A stretch of DNA of 64,000 nucleotides from Tritrichomonas foetus (GCA_001839685.1 MLAK01000663.1:17804-81803); one strand, 5' to 3'; positions 52,501 to 63,163 are shown, numbered from the stretch's first letter. Numbers and translations are program-made. The notes: generated by a model from the sequence alone, not told the origin.

Positions 52501-55500
52501 CCTAAGGCCTCACCTCCTTTATTAATGTTATTTAAAACCTTATTATTAATGAATCTGCAATTATCAACATATATTGGCTGTTCAGTTGTCAAATATAGAG
52601 CACCACCCATTGCACCAGATGCTTGATTATTTTCAAAGTGACAGCCTTGAAATACTAGTTCAGTGTTTTTAACAGTGTTACTGGTTCCATATGAAAAAGC
52701 ACCACCATAAACACCTGAATTCCTTGTCCAGTTGCATCCTTTGTATAAAATTTTTGTTGGTGTACCAGGTAATAAATTTTGATCGTTAGAAATCCAAATA
52801 CCCGAACCTCCTCCATCTTGTTTGTTTGTATTTTGGAATTGGTTGTTATAGAATGTGCATGATTCAATTGTGAACAAGTCTTGGAAGTTTACATTGCAGA
52901 AAATACAGAATACATAGTCTCCACTGCGATGATTTTTGACCATTGTTGTACGAATAACGGGGCTTGCAGATACATTCAATAAAATTGCGCAACCATTTGA
53001 AGCTTTGCAAGCATCAAAAGTGCATTCTTCCATTGTAAAATCTTCTTGTTCTTCGGATTGTAATGTGTTATTTAAATAAATACCTGCTCCCCAAGTAGTT
53101 TTATCACTCAATGATCCAGCGACGTGACACTTTTGGAACACGCTTTTTGTAACTGTTGTAACAGCAATTGATCGAATTTCAAGACCACGGCATGCCTTCT
53201 CAATACGATCGAAAATAACATCATTATTTTGGAATAATATTTCTTGAGCTTCAAGAACAACAACTGTTCCAGTTGTACCACAATTCTTAAAGTTGCAGCC
53301 GGAAATGAAACAGGCAGGGACCTTGTAGGTAACATAAATTGCATTTCCATCATCAGCTGTTTCATTTGTAAAAGTACACCCTGATATTGACACCAATGGA
53401 GTTGAAGTATCGCGATTTGAATCAATGATAATTGAAGAACCTCTTGCTTTCGTTTTGGAATCCTTCGACGTTACTAGATTATTCGAAAACTTACATTCAT
53501 TAAAGACTATTGGAGATTCTGTAGCTAGTGAAACAGCACCACCTGCTGTTTTAGCATGATTGTTAATAAAATTACAATTATCAAATGTTAGTTCTACTCC
53601 AACCAAAGTTTCAGAATCACCATAATGAAGTGCACCGCCCTTATTTGGTGTAGTATTATTTCCCCATGTACAATTTCTAAATATTAATTCTGCTGGCCTT
53701 CCATTGGATATTTCTCTTTGGTTGGCAATCCAAATACCTGAACCTCCTCCATCATTAGCCTGGGTAGCGACATTATTATAAAATTCCATACTTTCGACAA
53801 AACAAATATCTTGGAATGAAGTGAAGAAAATTGATAGGATGTATTTGCCAGTATTATGATTATAAACTTGATTAGATTGTAAAGTTGGAACTATAGATGT
53901 ATTTAGCAGCATAGCACATCCATTGCCAGCAATATTTCCATCAAATTTACATCCAATAATTGAAATTTCTTCTTCAATTAATGAGGGTGTTGATAAATTG
54001 AAAAATATACCACCGCCCCATTCATTTCCAGCATTACATTTGGAGAATGATGAATTAGTACAATTGAGAATTCCGGCTTGATTCATAAATATACCACGAC
54101 ATCCTTTGTTGGTAGTGAATGAAATTTCACTTTTAACGAAATCTAATCGTTTTCCAGAAACTTGAATTACCGAATTTGTACCTGATTGGGAGTTATCAAT
54201 AAATTTACAACCATTAACCAATGCATGACATCTTGCATCAACATAAAGTGCATGGCCTTGATGAGTTCCATTTTTAGCTTCATTTCCTCTGAATTCGCTT
54301 TTAGTAATTAGAACTTGAACTTGAGAATTGAAAGATAAAGCTCCACCTTTTTCACCATCACAAGTATTATTTTCAAATAAACAACCTGTGATATTGACAT
54401 ATACATAACGAAGTGTATCAGAATAACCATAAGCAAAGGCACCTCCAACTTGATTGGCACGATTTTTACTCCATTTGCATTTCTGGAATGTTAATGACCA
54501 TGAGTCCTTAAATCTTGCACTATATTGCATTGGAGCAATCCATAAACCACAACCACCACAATCAGGGGTATTTCCTGGATTATTGAAGTAATTATCATCG
54601 AATTTCCATTCCTCAAAAATGACTTCTTGGCGATGTGCTTCTTTGAATAACAAAACAAATTTCCAACCACCTTTATTCTTACTAATTGTGCAATCCTTTA
54701 AGATTGGGATGGAATTACATGTAATCATGATACTGCTTGCGTATGGACATGTATTATTATCAAATATACATCCCTCGATGATAATTTCTTCAACATATCC
54801 AACCTTTGATACACCATCATATTGAAGAGCACCACCTGTTCTACCAGTGAATGTTGTGCCACATCCTTTAAATGTTACACCATTCAAATTTAATGTACAT
54901 ACAAATGGAACCATGAGACCTCTTGAAACTTGATTTTGTTGTGAGAATTCTATGACGCTGGATGAAAGTGTGATATCTTTTGTTGATGAATGAATAACGG
55001 CATTTGAATTATTTGAATAAGCGCAATCTGTGAAATGACATGAATCAATATTCGCTGACTGAACTTGTTCAAGAAGGTTGATAGCATGTCCATTTTGAGA
55101 ATTATGTCCACAATTCGTGAATACTGAGTGTAAAATGGAAACAGTCTCGGAATCTGTTTGAATTGCTCGAGCATGACGATTATTAGACACAGGTTCGTAT
55201 GAAACAGTAATGTTATCAATTTCAAGTAATTTAGCAGTGACTAAGATAGTTGTGGATTCTCTTGCATCACGTACTCGATCAAATATACATCGAGTATTAA
55301 TAAATACATTTGTTGTTTTGGCGTTGGGAACATAGATGCCATTTCCAAAACCAGAATATGCAAAGTCTTTAGTAAAATTACATCCAATGATGGCAATTGT
55401 ATCCATTACATTATGATTACTGACCGATTCACCTTTGCCATAATTGGGATTAATAAAGATGGCGCCACCGCATACTTTGGTGTGGTTGGAATCTCCAGCC

Positions 55501-58500
55501 TGATTATGTGAAAATGTGCAATTTTCAATTACTACGTTATTTTGAGTTTCTAATGCAATTGCACCACCACCATATTGCGCAAAGTTTTTATTAAAGGTAC
55601 AATTTGAAAACCTCATATAAACTTTTGAAGTGGTGTCAGACCATCCATATTGAATTGCACCTCCATATCCTTGTCTGGAATGATTTCGTGGACTGATGGC
55701 TTTATTATTACTAAATACGCATGAATCAAAAATTAAATCGAACACATTTCGGGCATTTTGAACCCATAAGCCTGATCCACCACCATATTCTGATGAAGTA
55801 GTACAATTTTCAATAGTGAAATGATCAAATGTAAAGTTGTTTAATATTCCATTGACACCTTCCACAAAGCCAAGATAGCCACGTCTACCTGTAGAGATAC
55901 AATTTTGAATCTTATTGCCATAAAATCGATAATTTGGGGTATGGAGATAAATACGGAAGCATCTTGAATTATCACCATGAGAGTCATTAAATATATTACC
56001 CTCAATAACTAGATCTTCTTGAGTATAAGTTCCAATGGTCGGATTATAAAATAGTGCTCCATGAGAAGCATCGGTAGTAGTATGAGAGAAATAATTGTTT
56101 ACAATTTGAATCAATCCCCATACCAATACTTCTATGGCTCTTGCTCCAAGAAGTTTTGTTGAATAATTAAATGTTGTTCCTTCGAGAAGTAATGGAGCTG
56201 ATTTACAAATAATAGTAGTCTCTGATTTACCACTTCCACATGATTCAAACAAACAAGAATGAATTTCAATTAATTCGGAATCACGAGCAATATATAAAGC
56301 ATTACCTTTACCATCTGTGTTTTGATTATTACGGAATTTGACATTTGTTAATGTTGTCTTACCGTCAGTTTCCATACCTCTTGCCTTTTTAGTGGAATAT
56401 TCGATTGATGATGAATCCATCAATAATTCTTTAGCTCCTGAAATGATAGCACATCCTGAATTTCCATTATCAGTAAAACTGCAGTTTTGTGTGATTGTTA
56501 GAGTTGTGTTCCTCTTACCTCCAAGGCAATAAATTGCTGAAGAATTAAAAGCATCATTATTTGAAAATGAACAATTAGCAATAATAATTGAATCACTATA
56601 TCTTTCGACACCATTCACATTATGAGCAGTGTCCCAATTGAAATCAGGTTCTAAAAATAGAGCACCACCACAAAACTTGGCTTTTGAATCTAGAACATTA
56701 GCATGGTTATTTTCAAAGACACAATTTTCAATGCTAACTGTTCCAGTGGTTTGAATGGAAACTGCACCACCTTCTTTATCTGCTTTGTTTCCTTTAAATG
56801 AACAATTATCGAGTTCAAGATTTACCCAAGCAGTTGACTCGGACCATCCGAATTGAAATGCTCCACCGTGACCATTGTGTCCATTTCTAGTTCCTAGATT
56901 TGCTAAATGTTTGGCATGATTATTTTCAAAAACACAATTTTCAAATCGAACTGTGAATAGTTTATACACCGGAACGTCCTTATTATCAATCCAAATTCCA
57001 GATCCACCACCAAATGCATCATTACCATTAAGATTACCAAAATAGTTATTGGACAAGACGAAAGTATCACCATCTAAATGTGCGAAAAAGTCAATTGCAA
57101 TGATATAAAAATGATCTCTAGATGTCGGATTGGCATGACTAAAGTTATTCTCATTGAATTCGAATGTATGATAAGATTCAACCAATAAGCATGATGGTGA
57201 TGCGCCATAACATCGTGTGAAGTTGTTATGATCAACAACTAATTCTGGTTCCGCGTCACCTATTTGTAATGCTCTGTATATAAAAGCTTTTGCGGAATTT
57301 TGGAAATGATTACCATGGATATGATGGCTTCCTGTGGTGATAATTTCAACACAGGGACTTCTCTTTCCGATACCAGACATATTAAAGAAAAATTTATTTT
57401 CTTGTAATTCGAGATTGGTACCATTACATAAGATTGCGGGAATAGTTGATACATCTTTTTTATTTATTGTAGCACCAAAGCCACAATTTCGGAAGATATT
57501 GTTATAGATTTCAACATTTCCNGCTCCTCTTTTAATATATATGGCATTCCCATTTCCATCACTAGGTGCAGTCATGTCATGAAGAGTAGAATTATGCAAG
57601 TCAATAGAACCTTCACTTAAAATTGTAAATGCACGAGCTCTTGGAGAGTCTGTTGATAAAGTAATTGTGGAATCAGTGAATTCAAAATTAGTTCCTGATA
57701 CTGCTATTTGTGATCCTCCAATTCTGGCATTATCTCTAAATGTACAATTTCCAGTAACTAAAACCTGTGCATCACCTTGGGAATAAATTGCGTGGCCATC
57801 TTCATGAGCACTGTTACTTGAAAATGAGCATCCACTGATAGTAACCAGGCCATCGCCGCTAATATGAATAGAACCACCAAGGGCTTGATTTGATGTGGAG
57901 TTTCCAAAGTCCTGTTTAGCAGCTTGATTACTCGTGAAAAGGCAATTTGTAATTTCGCAAACGGAATTTTGTGTTTTCTTTAGTGTGACTGAAATAGCAC
58001 CTCCTTCTTTATCAGCGCGGTTATTTCCAAAACTGCAGTTTTGAATGATTGTTCTAACATTACCAAGAGACCCACCAAGGGTAATGGCGCCACCTCGACC
58101 AATTCCATCGTCTGTAGTACCGACAGGACAATATGCATGATTGCTTCTGAATATACAATTAATATAATAATTTATTTTTGATGGACACCACATTCCAATA
58201 CCACCACCATATTGACATCGAGCTTCATTGTTATCAAAAGTACAATTTTCTACTCGTGATTGAGTCTTACCTCGCAAAAATCCAAGATATTGTTCATTGG
58301 AACTATCAATTAAAATGTGGTTTTTCAGTGTATTATTGCGGAATATCGGATCAGAGCCAGTACAGTCTAGAAAGAAACAGACAGAATTTCCTCCTGAGAT
58401 CTTATCCCATGTTGAGTTTTCAATGATAAGTTCGTCTGAAGAGATGCATCTTAACGCGTACATTCGTTTTAAGTTTGAGAATAAGCAAGAATCAATGGTG

Positions 58501-61500
58501 ATGGATTTGGCATTGGGACAACACAAACCTGAACCATTTCCAGAGAAATCTCCTGTTTCTAAAATTGTATTGTTTTGATATATTAATTTCACAGTGTTTA
58601 CATAAACAGTAAATGTTGCTTGGGCATTATTATTAACAGTTGTATGGGCAATAGAATTTTCAAAAATATTATCCAGTAGTTCGGTATGGGCTGATGGTCC
58701 AATATAGACTGCCAAACCTTCTCCGGAAATACGGCATTTGGTGAATCGGCATTGTGAAATTAAAACATGCTTCAACTTACCTCCAATGAGATTGACAGCG
58801 CCACCATTGGGGGTTTTACCTGATGGAGGAATGGTTTGGCAAGTATCAAAGGTACAATTGATGATGGTTACATTTTCTGCCAAACTATTCACACCAATAG
58901 CGCCACTATTAATTAGTTGATGACCTTGATACAAACCACCACATTCAATAAAAATACAGCTTGCGAGGTGATAGGTTATGGCTTTGGCATTATAAATGAT
59001 ACCCTGAGGGCAATTTGTTTTAACAGAAATAAATTGGCAATGTTCTACATCAATTTCTTTGCAATATTCGAAATGAACTAGACTATATGCTTTAATGTTT
59101 TGAAATGTGCAATTATAAAAAGGGGTTGATTTTGTCTGAGATTCTGATTTTAAAGCTGCACCTGTTCTTGTTGTAGTATGAAAGTTTTGGAAAGTGCAAT
59201 TAGCAACATTAAGTCCATGTTCATTGCGAACAAAAAGAGCTCTTGCGCTATCTGATGTAATTGAATCATCAGTTATTTGAAATGTACATGAATCCACAGT
59301 CAGAATATGATTTGAATTACCTGAAATCGCCAACATACCAGTTTCATGTCTGTTATTAATCTCAAATACACAGTTTTGGAAAAGACAATTTCTTATTTCA
59401 CAATCTTTATTGGCAACAAGACGAAAACCAGAGCTTCCATATGAACCCTCGCAGTGCAATCCATTAAATTCATTATTTTCGAATATAAATTCTTTGTCAG
59501 TTCCTGTTGAAAGTTCGATAGATATACTGCTTAATTGTCTAGTTGGTAATTCCGTAAATATACATTTGGAAATTTCAACTGATTGAGATTGACCTAATGA
59601 ATGGATAAATGATGCATTAGGGGCTGAACAATTTCTAAATTGACAGCTATAAATAGTCATATAGGAAACACTTGAGCCAAAACTAATAGCTCCTCCTCCT
59701 TGATTAGTCATTCTTGACCCACCACGAACAATATTACCATTGAATTTGCAATAGATGATGTAAACCGGTTTTTGGGTCCTAAACATTAATGCTCCACCAT
59801 AATTTTTACCACATTCATTAAAGTTGAATTCGCAGTTGTCAAAGGTAAGCTCAACTCCGCCAAGACGTCCATTAGATCCATATGCAAAAGCACCACCATT
59901 AGATGGAGCATAGTTGTATTCAAAAATGCAGTCTTTGAAGATAAGATTACATGCGTCTTGCCATTGGTCAAGGGCTTGTGATTCAGCAATCCAAATTCCA
60001 GTAGCACCCATGTCATCACTAATACTGTTGTTATGCGAGTTTCGGTAAAAATTACATTTGGTCAATTCATAATCATCTTCATCAGTATTAAATTGGAAGA
60101 AAATGGTTAAAATTGCTGAAGTATGTTGATGGTCTTGAAAAGTGCAACCTGTAATATTAGGATAGTCTGAAGTTGGTTGTAGAAGCAAAGCAACGCCGTT
60201 AATACCAGTGTTGTCGGTAAATGTACAAAAAGTAATTGTGATAGATTCTACATCTGAATTGCTGGCAATAAGACCACTATAAGCTATGCCTCCTCCACCT
60301 CCTTTGTTTATATTTCCTGCATTCATTCTAGTAAAGCTACATCCTGTTACAGTTAGAGTTGATTTGCGGGTAACGTTAACACCACCGCAAGATTGTTGCT
60401 TATTTTCAGCACTAAAGTGTGATTCCATGACAACTGTTTCAGATGCAAGCGAGAGAATGCATGACCCTGATTTGAAAGAGGGACTATACTTGTTGTTCAT
60501 GAAATGACACCTAGTAACTTTTAATTGTCCATTGATTTGTTCAAAATAAATACAATGAGCCACCCCACCAGTACTTCCAGTGAAATTGCATCCTACAATT
60601 GTCAAGTCATTTGTGCCACCTGCGGAAGTTGGTGCTGATATGTAAATACAACCACCAGCAGATGCAGTATTATTAGTAAATATACAATTTTGGAAAGAGC
60701 ATCCAGTGGTAAGTTGAAGTGAAATAGCGCCTCCTTTTTGAGTTGCCCTATTATTGGTAAAAGTGCATGAGATAAAAACAGTAGGTCGATTAACATGAAG
60801 AGCACCACCATTTTGTACTGCTTGATTTCCAGAAAAATGACAGCTATTCAGAACAAGTGTTTTTTCGATTGGAATTTTGACGTCAAGAACACTGCCATTG
60901 TCTGGAGTAACAAAATTCGAAAAGCGTTGATTGGATACAGTATAATTGGGTGTAGTAATTCCTGAAACTTGAACTTTGACCCATGATTTGTTCGCCCTAA
61001 TGTTGGTAAAAGTGTTTCCATTAAATGTGGACTTTTCATTGGCCAAAGTAGCTTCAATTGCAACACCTTCAAACTGACCAGTTAAACCCCAAAAATTATT
61101 TTGATCGATCTGAGCATTTTCTTGGCTAGTCGTGCGAGCTTTACCGTTATATTTAATTCCTCTTGGGCAATTATAAATAGTATTTCCTTGAATTCGAACA
61201 ATGATTTGGTATTCAACATAAATTGCCATACAAGGTACTGGCTGATACCACCTATCACCAGAGTTGAAAGTTATTTCACTCTTTATGAAAGAGAAGTTAT
61301 CTCCATCAATATAAATGCATGCTGTATTGCCATTTTTAGCCTTTGGGACAGGCCCGCAATTAAAGAAATAAACATTTTGAATTTGTGTCATGTTAGTTGA
61401 TTTGGATCCTTTATAGATAGCACCAGCAACACCGTCTCGATCACAGCAGTATTTGATGGGCAAGTCGAATCCTCCTCCATTGAGAATAACCAAACCAGTT

Positions 61501-62195
61501 GTGTCAATTCTCATGAAACCTCCCCATTTTGTGGCAGTATGATTATAAGCTCTTGGGTTGTCATATTGAAGGGTAGCCGATCCAAGAATCCAAATTGCTC
61601 GAATTGAATCTAAACCTGATGGTATTGGACCCTTTGCAATTGGAGATCCATTTTCCCAGGTATTAAATACTACTGTGTTAAATTCATTTGTAGAATTACC
61701 CTCAATGTAAATCACTGAGCAATCTTGACCAGGACCTCCTTTTATACCACAAAAGTTGAATTCTGCATTATAAATTTTATGTTCACCCCTTCCTTTAAAC
61801 AAGAATGTACCTCCTTTGGTGGAGTTCACCGAACAGGCATACCAGTTAGTTATTTGGCACATTAAATCTGCATTATTAAGTGTAATTAATGCAGTTTCCG
61901 TTCTTTGTGGTGCTTTTTGAATGACACGAACCATTCTGTTACCTAAAAGAACAAGTTTCTGGTCATTGCACTCAATATACGAAGCATAGTTGTTTGGGAG
62001 TTCATAAAAACTGTTAGACTCGTGAGCATAGTCAACCGGATCACAGTTAAACTGTGCTTCTTTCGTTGACTTTTTATTCACAAGGTATTCTTTTCTCATG
62101 TTTTGGCTGTTGCGAAATTTCCCGAAGTTCTCCTCATTTCGGAGTTCCTCAGTTGTGTGTAGCCGAAAACTGAGTATAAAGAAAAGGGTGAGCAT
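49560..62195 (-). CDS. Giant Pmp-like surface protein (4211 residues)
   Basis: The ATG at 62195 has initiators directly upstream. A short hydrophobic N-terminus (MLTLFFILSF) suggests a signal peptide. About 4000 residues follow of beta-helix-type repeats with the Pmp hallmarks GGA(I/L/F) and F-x-x-N ('CTFxNN', 'CxFxNNxAxxxGGAI'). Then come a Ser/Thr/Pro stalk with three 27-residue repeats, one membrane helix (about 4109-4135, IGIIAGIAISAVVAIVVIIV) and a 76-residue acidic cytoplasmic tail. The DGGGSG(I/L)W module recurs roughly every 0.9-1.2 kb. Trichomonad Pmp proteins are candidate adhesion or surface-coat proteins; the function here is not known. There is one ambiguous base (57522) and no frameshift over 12.6 kb. 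Confidence 0.93.
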   Translation of the reverse strand: MLTLFFILSFRLHTTEELRNEENFGKFRNSQNMRKEYLVNKKSTKEAQFNCDPVDYAHESNSFYELPNNYASYIECNDQKLVLLGNRMVRVIQKAPQRTETALITLNNADLMCQITNWYACSVNSTKGGTFLFKGRGEHKIYNAEFNFCGIKGGPGQDCSVIYIEGNSTNEFNTVVFNTWENGSPIAKGPIPSGLDSIRAIWILGSATLQYDNPRAYNHTATKWGGFMRIDTTGLVILNGGGFDLPIKYCCDRDGVAGAIYKGSKSTNMTQIQNVYFFNCGPVPKAKNGNTACIYIDGDNFSFIKSEITFNSGDRWYQPVPCMAIYVEYQIIVRIQGNTIYNCPRGIKYNGKARTTSQENAQIDQNNFWGLTGQFEGVAIEATLANEKSTFNGNTFTNIRANKSWVKVQVSGITTPNYTVSNQRFSNFVTPDNGSVLDVKIPIEKTLVLNSCHFSGNQAVQNGGALHVNRPTVFISCTFTNNRATQKGGAISLQLTTGCSFQNCIFTNNTASAGGCIYISAPTSAGGTNDLTIVGCNFTGSTGGVAHCIYFEQINGQLKVTRCHFMNNKYSPSFKSGSCILSLASETVVMESHFSAENKQQSCGGVNVTRKSTLTVTGCSFTRMNAGNINKGGGGGIAYSGLIASNSDVESITITFCTFTDNTGINGVALLLQPTSDYPNITGCTFQDHQHTSAILTIFFQFNTDEDDYELTKCNFYRNSHNNSISDDMGATGIWIAESQALDQWQDACNLIFKDCIFEYNYAPSNGGAFAYGSNGRLGGVELTFDNCEFNFNECGKNYGGALMFRTQKPVYIIYCKFNGNIVRGGSRMTNQGGGAISFGSSVSYMTIYSCQFRNCSAPNASFIHSLGQSQSVEISKCIFTELPTRQLSSISIELSTGTDKEFIFENNEFNGLHCEGSYGSSGFRLVANKDCEIRNCLFQNCVFEINNRHETGMLAISGNSNHILTVDSCTFQITDDSITSDSARALFVRNEHGLNVANCTFQNFHTTTRTGAALKSESQTKSTPFYNCTFQNIKAYSLVHFEYCKEIDVEHCQFISVKTNCPQGIIYNAKAITYHLASCIFIECGGLYQGHQLINSGAIGVNSLAENVTIINCTFDTCQTIPPSGKTPNGGAVNLIGGKLKHVLISQCRFTKCRISGEGLAVYIGPSAHTELLDNIFENSIAHTTVNNNAQATFTVYVNTVKLIYQNNTILETGDFSGNGSGLCCPNAKSITIDSCLFSNLKRMYALRCISSDELIIENSTWDKISGGNSVCFFLDCTGSDPIFRNNTLKNHILIDSSNEQYLGFLRGKTQSRVENCTFDNNEARCQYGGGIGMWCPSKINYYINCIFRSNHAYCPVGTTDDGIGRGGAITLGGSLGNVRTIIQNCSFGNNRADKEGGAISVTLKKTQNSVCEITNCLFTSNQAAKQDFGNSTSNQALGGSIHISGDGLVTISGCSFSSNSAHEDGHAIYSQGDAQVLVTGNCTFRDNARIGGSQIAVSGTNFEFTDSTITLSTDSPRARAFTILSEGSIDLHNSTLHDMTAPSDGNGNAIYIKRGXGNVEIYNNIFRNCGFGATINKKDVSTIPAILCNGTNLELQENKFFFNMSGIGKRSPCVEIITTGSHHIHGNHFQNSAKAFIYRALQIGDAEPELVVDHNNFTRCYGASPSCLLVESYHTFEFNENNFSHANPTSRDHFYIIAIDFFAHLDGDTFVLSNNYFGNLNGNDAFGGGSGIWIDNKDVPVYKLFTVRFENCVFENNHAKHLANLGTRNGHNGHGGAFQFGWSESTAWVNLELDNCSFKGNKADKEGGAVSIQTTGTVSIENCVFENNHANVLDSKAKFCGGALFLEPDFNWDTAHNVNGVERYSDSIIIANCSFSNNDAFNSSAIYCLGGKRNTTLTITQNCSFTDNGNSGCAIISGAKELLMDSSSIEYSTKKARGMETDGKTTLTNVKFRNNQNTDGKGNALYIARDSELIEIHSCLFESCGSGKSETTIICKSAPLLLEGTTFNYSTKLLGARAIEVLVWGLIQIVNNYFSHTTTDASHGALFYNPTIGTYTQEDLVIEGNIFNDSHGDNSRCFRIYLHTPNYRFYGNKIQNCISTGRRGYLGFVEGVNGILNNFTFDHFTIENCTTSSEYGGGSGLWVQNARNVFDLIFDSCVFSNNKAISPRNHSRQGYGGAIQYGWSDTTSKVYMRFSNCTFNKNFAQYGGGAIALETQNNVVIENCTFSHNQAGDSNHTKVCGGAIFINPNYGKGESVSNHNVMDTIAIIGCNFTKDFAYSGFGNGIYVPNAKTTNVFINTRCIFDRVRDARESTTILVTAKLLEIDNITVSYEPVSNNRHARAIQTDSETVSILHSVFTNCGHNSQNGHAINLLEQVQSANIDSCHFTDCAYSNNSNAVIHSSTKDITLSSSVIEFSQQNQVSRGLMVPFVCTLNLNGVTFKGCGTTFTGRTGGALQYDGVSKVGYVEEIIIEGCIFDNNTCPYASSIMITCNSIPILKDCTISKNKGGWKFVLLFKEAHRQEVIFEEWKFDDNYFNNPGNTPDCGGCGLWIAPMQYSARFKDSWSLTFQKCKWSKNRANQVGGAFAYGYSDTLRYVYVNITGCLFENNTCDGEKGGALSFNSQVQVLITKSEFRGNEAKNGTHQGHALYVDARCHALVNGCKFIDNSQSGTNSVIQVSGKRLDFVKSEISFTTNKGCRGIFMNQAGILNCTNSSFSKCNAGNEWGGGIFFNLSTPSLIEEEISIIGCKFDGNIAGNGCAMLLNTSIVPTLQSNQVYNHNTGKYILSIFFTSFQDICFVESMEFYNNVATQANDGGGSGIWIANQREISNGRPAELIFRNCTWGNNTTPNKGGALHYGDSETLVGVELTFDNCNFINNHAKTAGGAVSLATESPIVFNECKFSNNLVTSKDSKTKARGSSIIIDSNRDTSTPLVSISGCTFTNETADDGNAIYVTYKVPACFISGCNFKNCGTTGTVVVLEAQEILFQNNDVIFDRIEKACRGLEIRSIAVTTVTKSVFQKCHVAGSLSDKTTWGAGIYLNNTLQSEEQEDFTMEECTFDACKASNGCAILLNVSASPVIRTTMVKNHRSGDYVFCIFCNVNFQDLFTIESCTFYNNQFQNTNKQDGGGSGIWISNDQNLLPGTPTKILYKGCNWTRNSGVYGGAFSYGTSNTVKNTELVFQGCHFENNQASGAMGGALYLTTEQPIYVDNCRFINNKVLNNINKGGEALGGAITFDTTVSTCTIVGSTFRKNSAQNGHALYVSPTVKYVELIDSHFLSNSNGNVGSQILHKGIEVHSTNSNFDFEAITLHARGFEILSKSISTFTNCNFTLCETSGPGGGLHIADSSSSSNTEQLTLDGCIFDSCDASNGAALLCWISCNPTISRCIVKNMKKGNYAFSMFFTQFQEYVTIDECTFQDILLHNHNTTTKDGGGSGLWVSSKKELHNGTSSKLTFNKCNFINNIAGGVGGAIAYGDSQTLKATSIQFLECLFEGNTANGAQGGAIWFRSSESLIVSKCKFRNNKVNGGYSKGGHIYVDSEAKDSIQISGSTFDPVNANAGNAIYSGDNTKVIAIYNVTFNHCGTQGSVISSSAEDFSLSTSKIIFTQSVDSKSARGVDILRKGKATITQTDFINCYSSGPGAGIQVTFTTNDSRNESLSITDCTFDSCNATNGCAMLLKLTDAPTIYGNTIKNCNSGNYVVSILYAKFVQHSLVENCIFQNNYLGVKTSPDGGGSGIWIAPDEGIADSQIKYLTFRNCTFNGNSAAGSGGGFAYGINKTVTHTAISLENSRFYSNTAGGDGGALYIRTNQPLSITRCIFDNNTASSSGGALYIDTDSNVTVEHSQISHNTATQKSSGIYINNSHYLNLYNDTIASNAASSNSNLAASFFLNNEGKAVIDQCKFDFTRQTSQYQIGLSGTSSEATITFIKGCFTHKGTTDETLTHILSTVKGTLNIPSGNCFDTPESFGVQHGGGKIFKGVSIFNCDDCKDIHVPTTVPDDTSSETFIPTGQPSTDISSTSPSSVPDDTSSETFIPTGQPSTDISSTSPSSVPDDTSSETFIPTGQPSTDISSTSPSSVPTQISPSDVISETSPIVDDRTPRPINLKKIGIIAGIAISAVVAIVVIIVILWLLVFRDRGLAQKSDSENASEMNDETISGISGIDATQDDPIWAGTTATQDNPLFNGGDELDYDEQMMIENDFEESWGDNVI
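49957..50199 (-). repeat. Three identical 81-bp repeats (27 codons)
   Basis: Copies at 49957-50037, 50038-50118 and 50119-50199 appear identical at DNA level. They encode SVPDDTSSETFIPTGQPSTD plus ISSTSPS in the stalk just outside the membrane helix. Exact identity suggests recent expansion. Confidence 0.95.
50980..60020 (-). repeat. Higher-order modules of the Pmp-like gene
   Basis: The codons for GGGSG(I/L)W-type motifs recur near 50985, 51885, 52802, 53738, 54552, 55768, 57000 and 58192, with a divergent copy near 60000. Spacing is about 0.8-0.94 kb for the five nearest the membrane and about 1.2 kb further out. Each module has the same order of subunits (GGGSG(I/L)W, then CxFxNNxA, then GGA-Y(G/S)). 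Confidence 0.8.
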
Positions 62196-62197
62196 GA

Positions 62198-62207
62198 AAT
62201 GAAGTGA
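62198..62207 (-). promoter_or_regulatory. Double trichomonad-type initiator (TCACTTCATT)
   Basis: TCACT (62203-62207) and TCATT (62198-62202) lie back to back directly before the ATG of the Pmp-like gene. Either fits TCA-Py-(T/A). Confidence 0.55.
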
Positions 62208-62503
62208 TTAAAGTTTAATAAGTTTTGAACAAATTCTAAAGGGTAGCGTTATGACGATTCAATTTTTTACACAATTAATTCACTTCTATTCAAACGATTA
62301 TAACATACTTCTTTTCCATTTTGGTATCATTATAATGATAAAAACATTTTACAAATGTTAAACAAATTATCTCAAAAAATTTTGAATTGAAAGATAAAAA
62401 AAATATCTCAAGATCGAAGCCCTAAATGCAAATAACATCTTCATTTGTTTTTTTATATTGTTTTGAGGCTCCAGTAAGACAAGTGAAATAATTCTGATCA
62501 TTG

Positions 62504-62692
62504 CACAAAATTGAGAAGAAAATGTCATACATAGAAAATCTCACAATTTATAAATTTCAGATAATCTTCACAATTATTTACACATTTTTTATGCGAATAC
62601 AAAAAAAAGAATAATTGTGATATCGATATTTTTCTCTTAATAACTGGTTATTATACATCTGGAAATTTTATGATATCCAGATGTTTCTATGA
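62504..62692 (+). repeat. Inverted repeat, left arm
   Basis: About 189 bases that match the reverse complement of 63632-63814 at roughly 75-85% by eye, with small indels. Shared landmarks are CACAAAATTGAGAAG, ATGTCATACATAGAAA, TTCACAATTATTTACACATT and ATATTTTTCTCTTAATAAC. Confidence 0.85.
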
Positions 62693-63163
62693 GAATCTCA
62701 TAACTCAACTTTCAACTTTACAACGAAAATAACCTAATTGATGAAAAATTATAAATAAATTTAGTTATTTCTCTCAGAAAAGATCTTTTTTTTGTGAAAA
62801 AGCGGATAACTTTTTTAAAACAATTCAAATGTCTACAGAAATTTATAATAAATTGGTGAAAATAAGGTCAATTTTTGTGATAAATTGGAATTGAAAATAC
62901 ATCTCGAACTCAAGTTACTCACTTGAAAGACATCAGATTCAAGATCAAAATTTAGAATTCGATATAGTGATTTCAAAACTCAATTAATTTCCATAGAATA
63001 ATTTTGGTTTTTGAAAATTATAATATCTCTATTCTCATTTTCATGAAAATTGTATACATCATTGGAAATTTGGTGAATCAAGCAAATATTGGTCAGAATT
63101 GTTTACAGCCATAGCTTACCGTAATGTCTGCAAATTACTACCATAAGGAAAAGTTCATAAATT

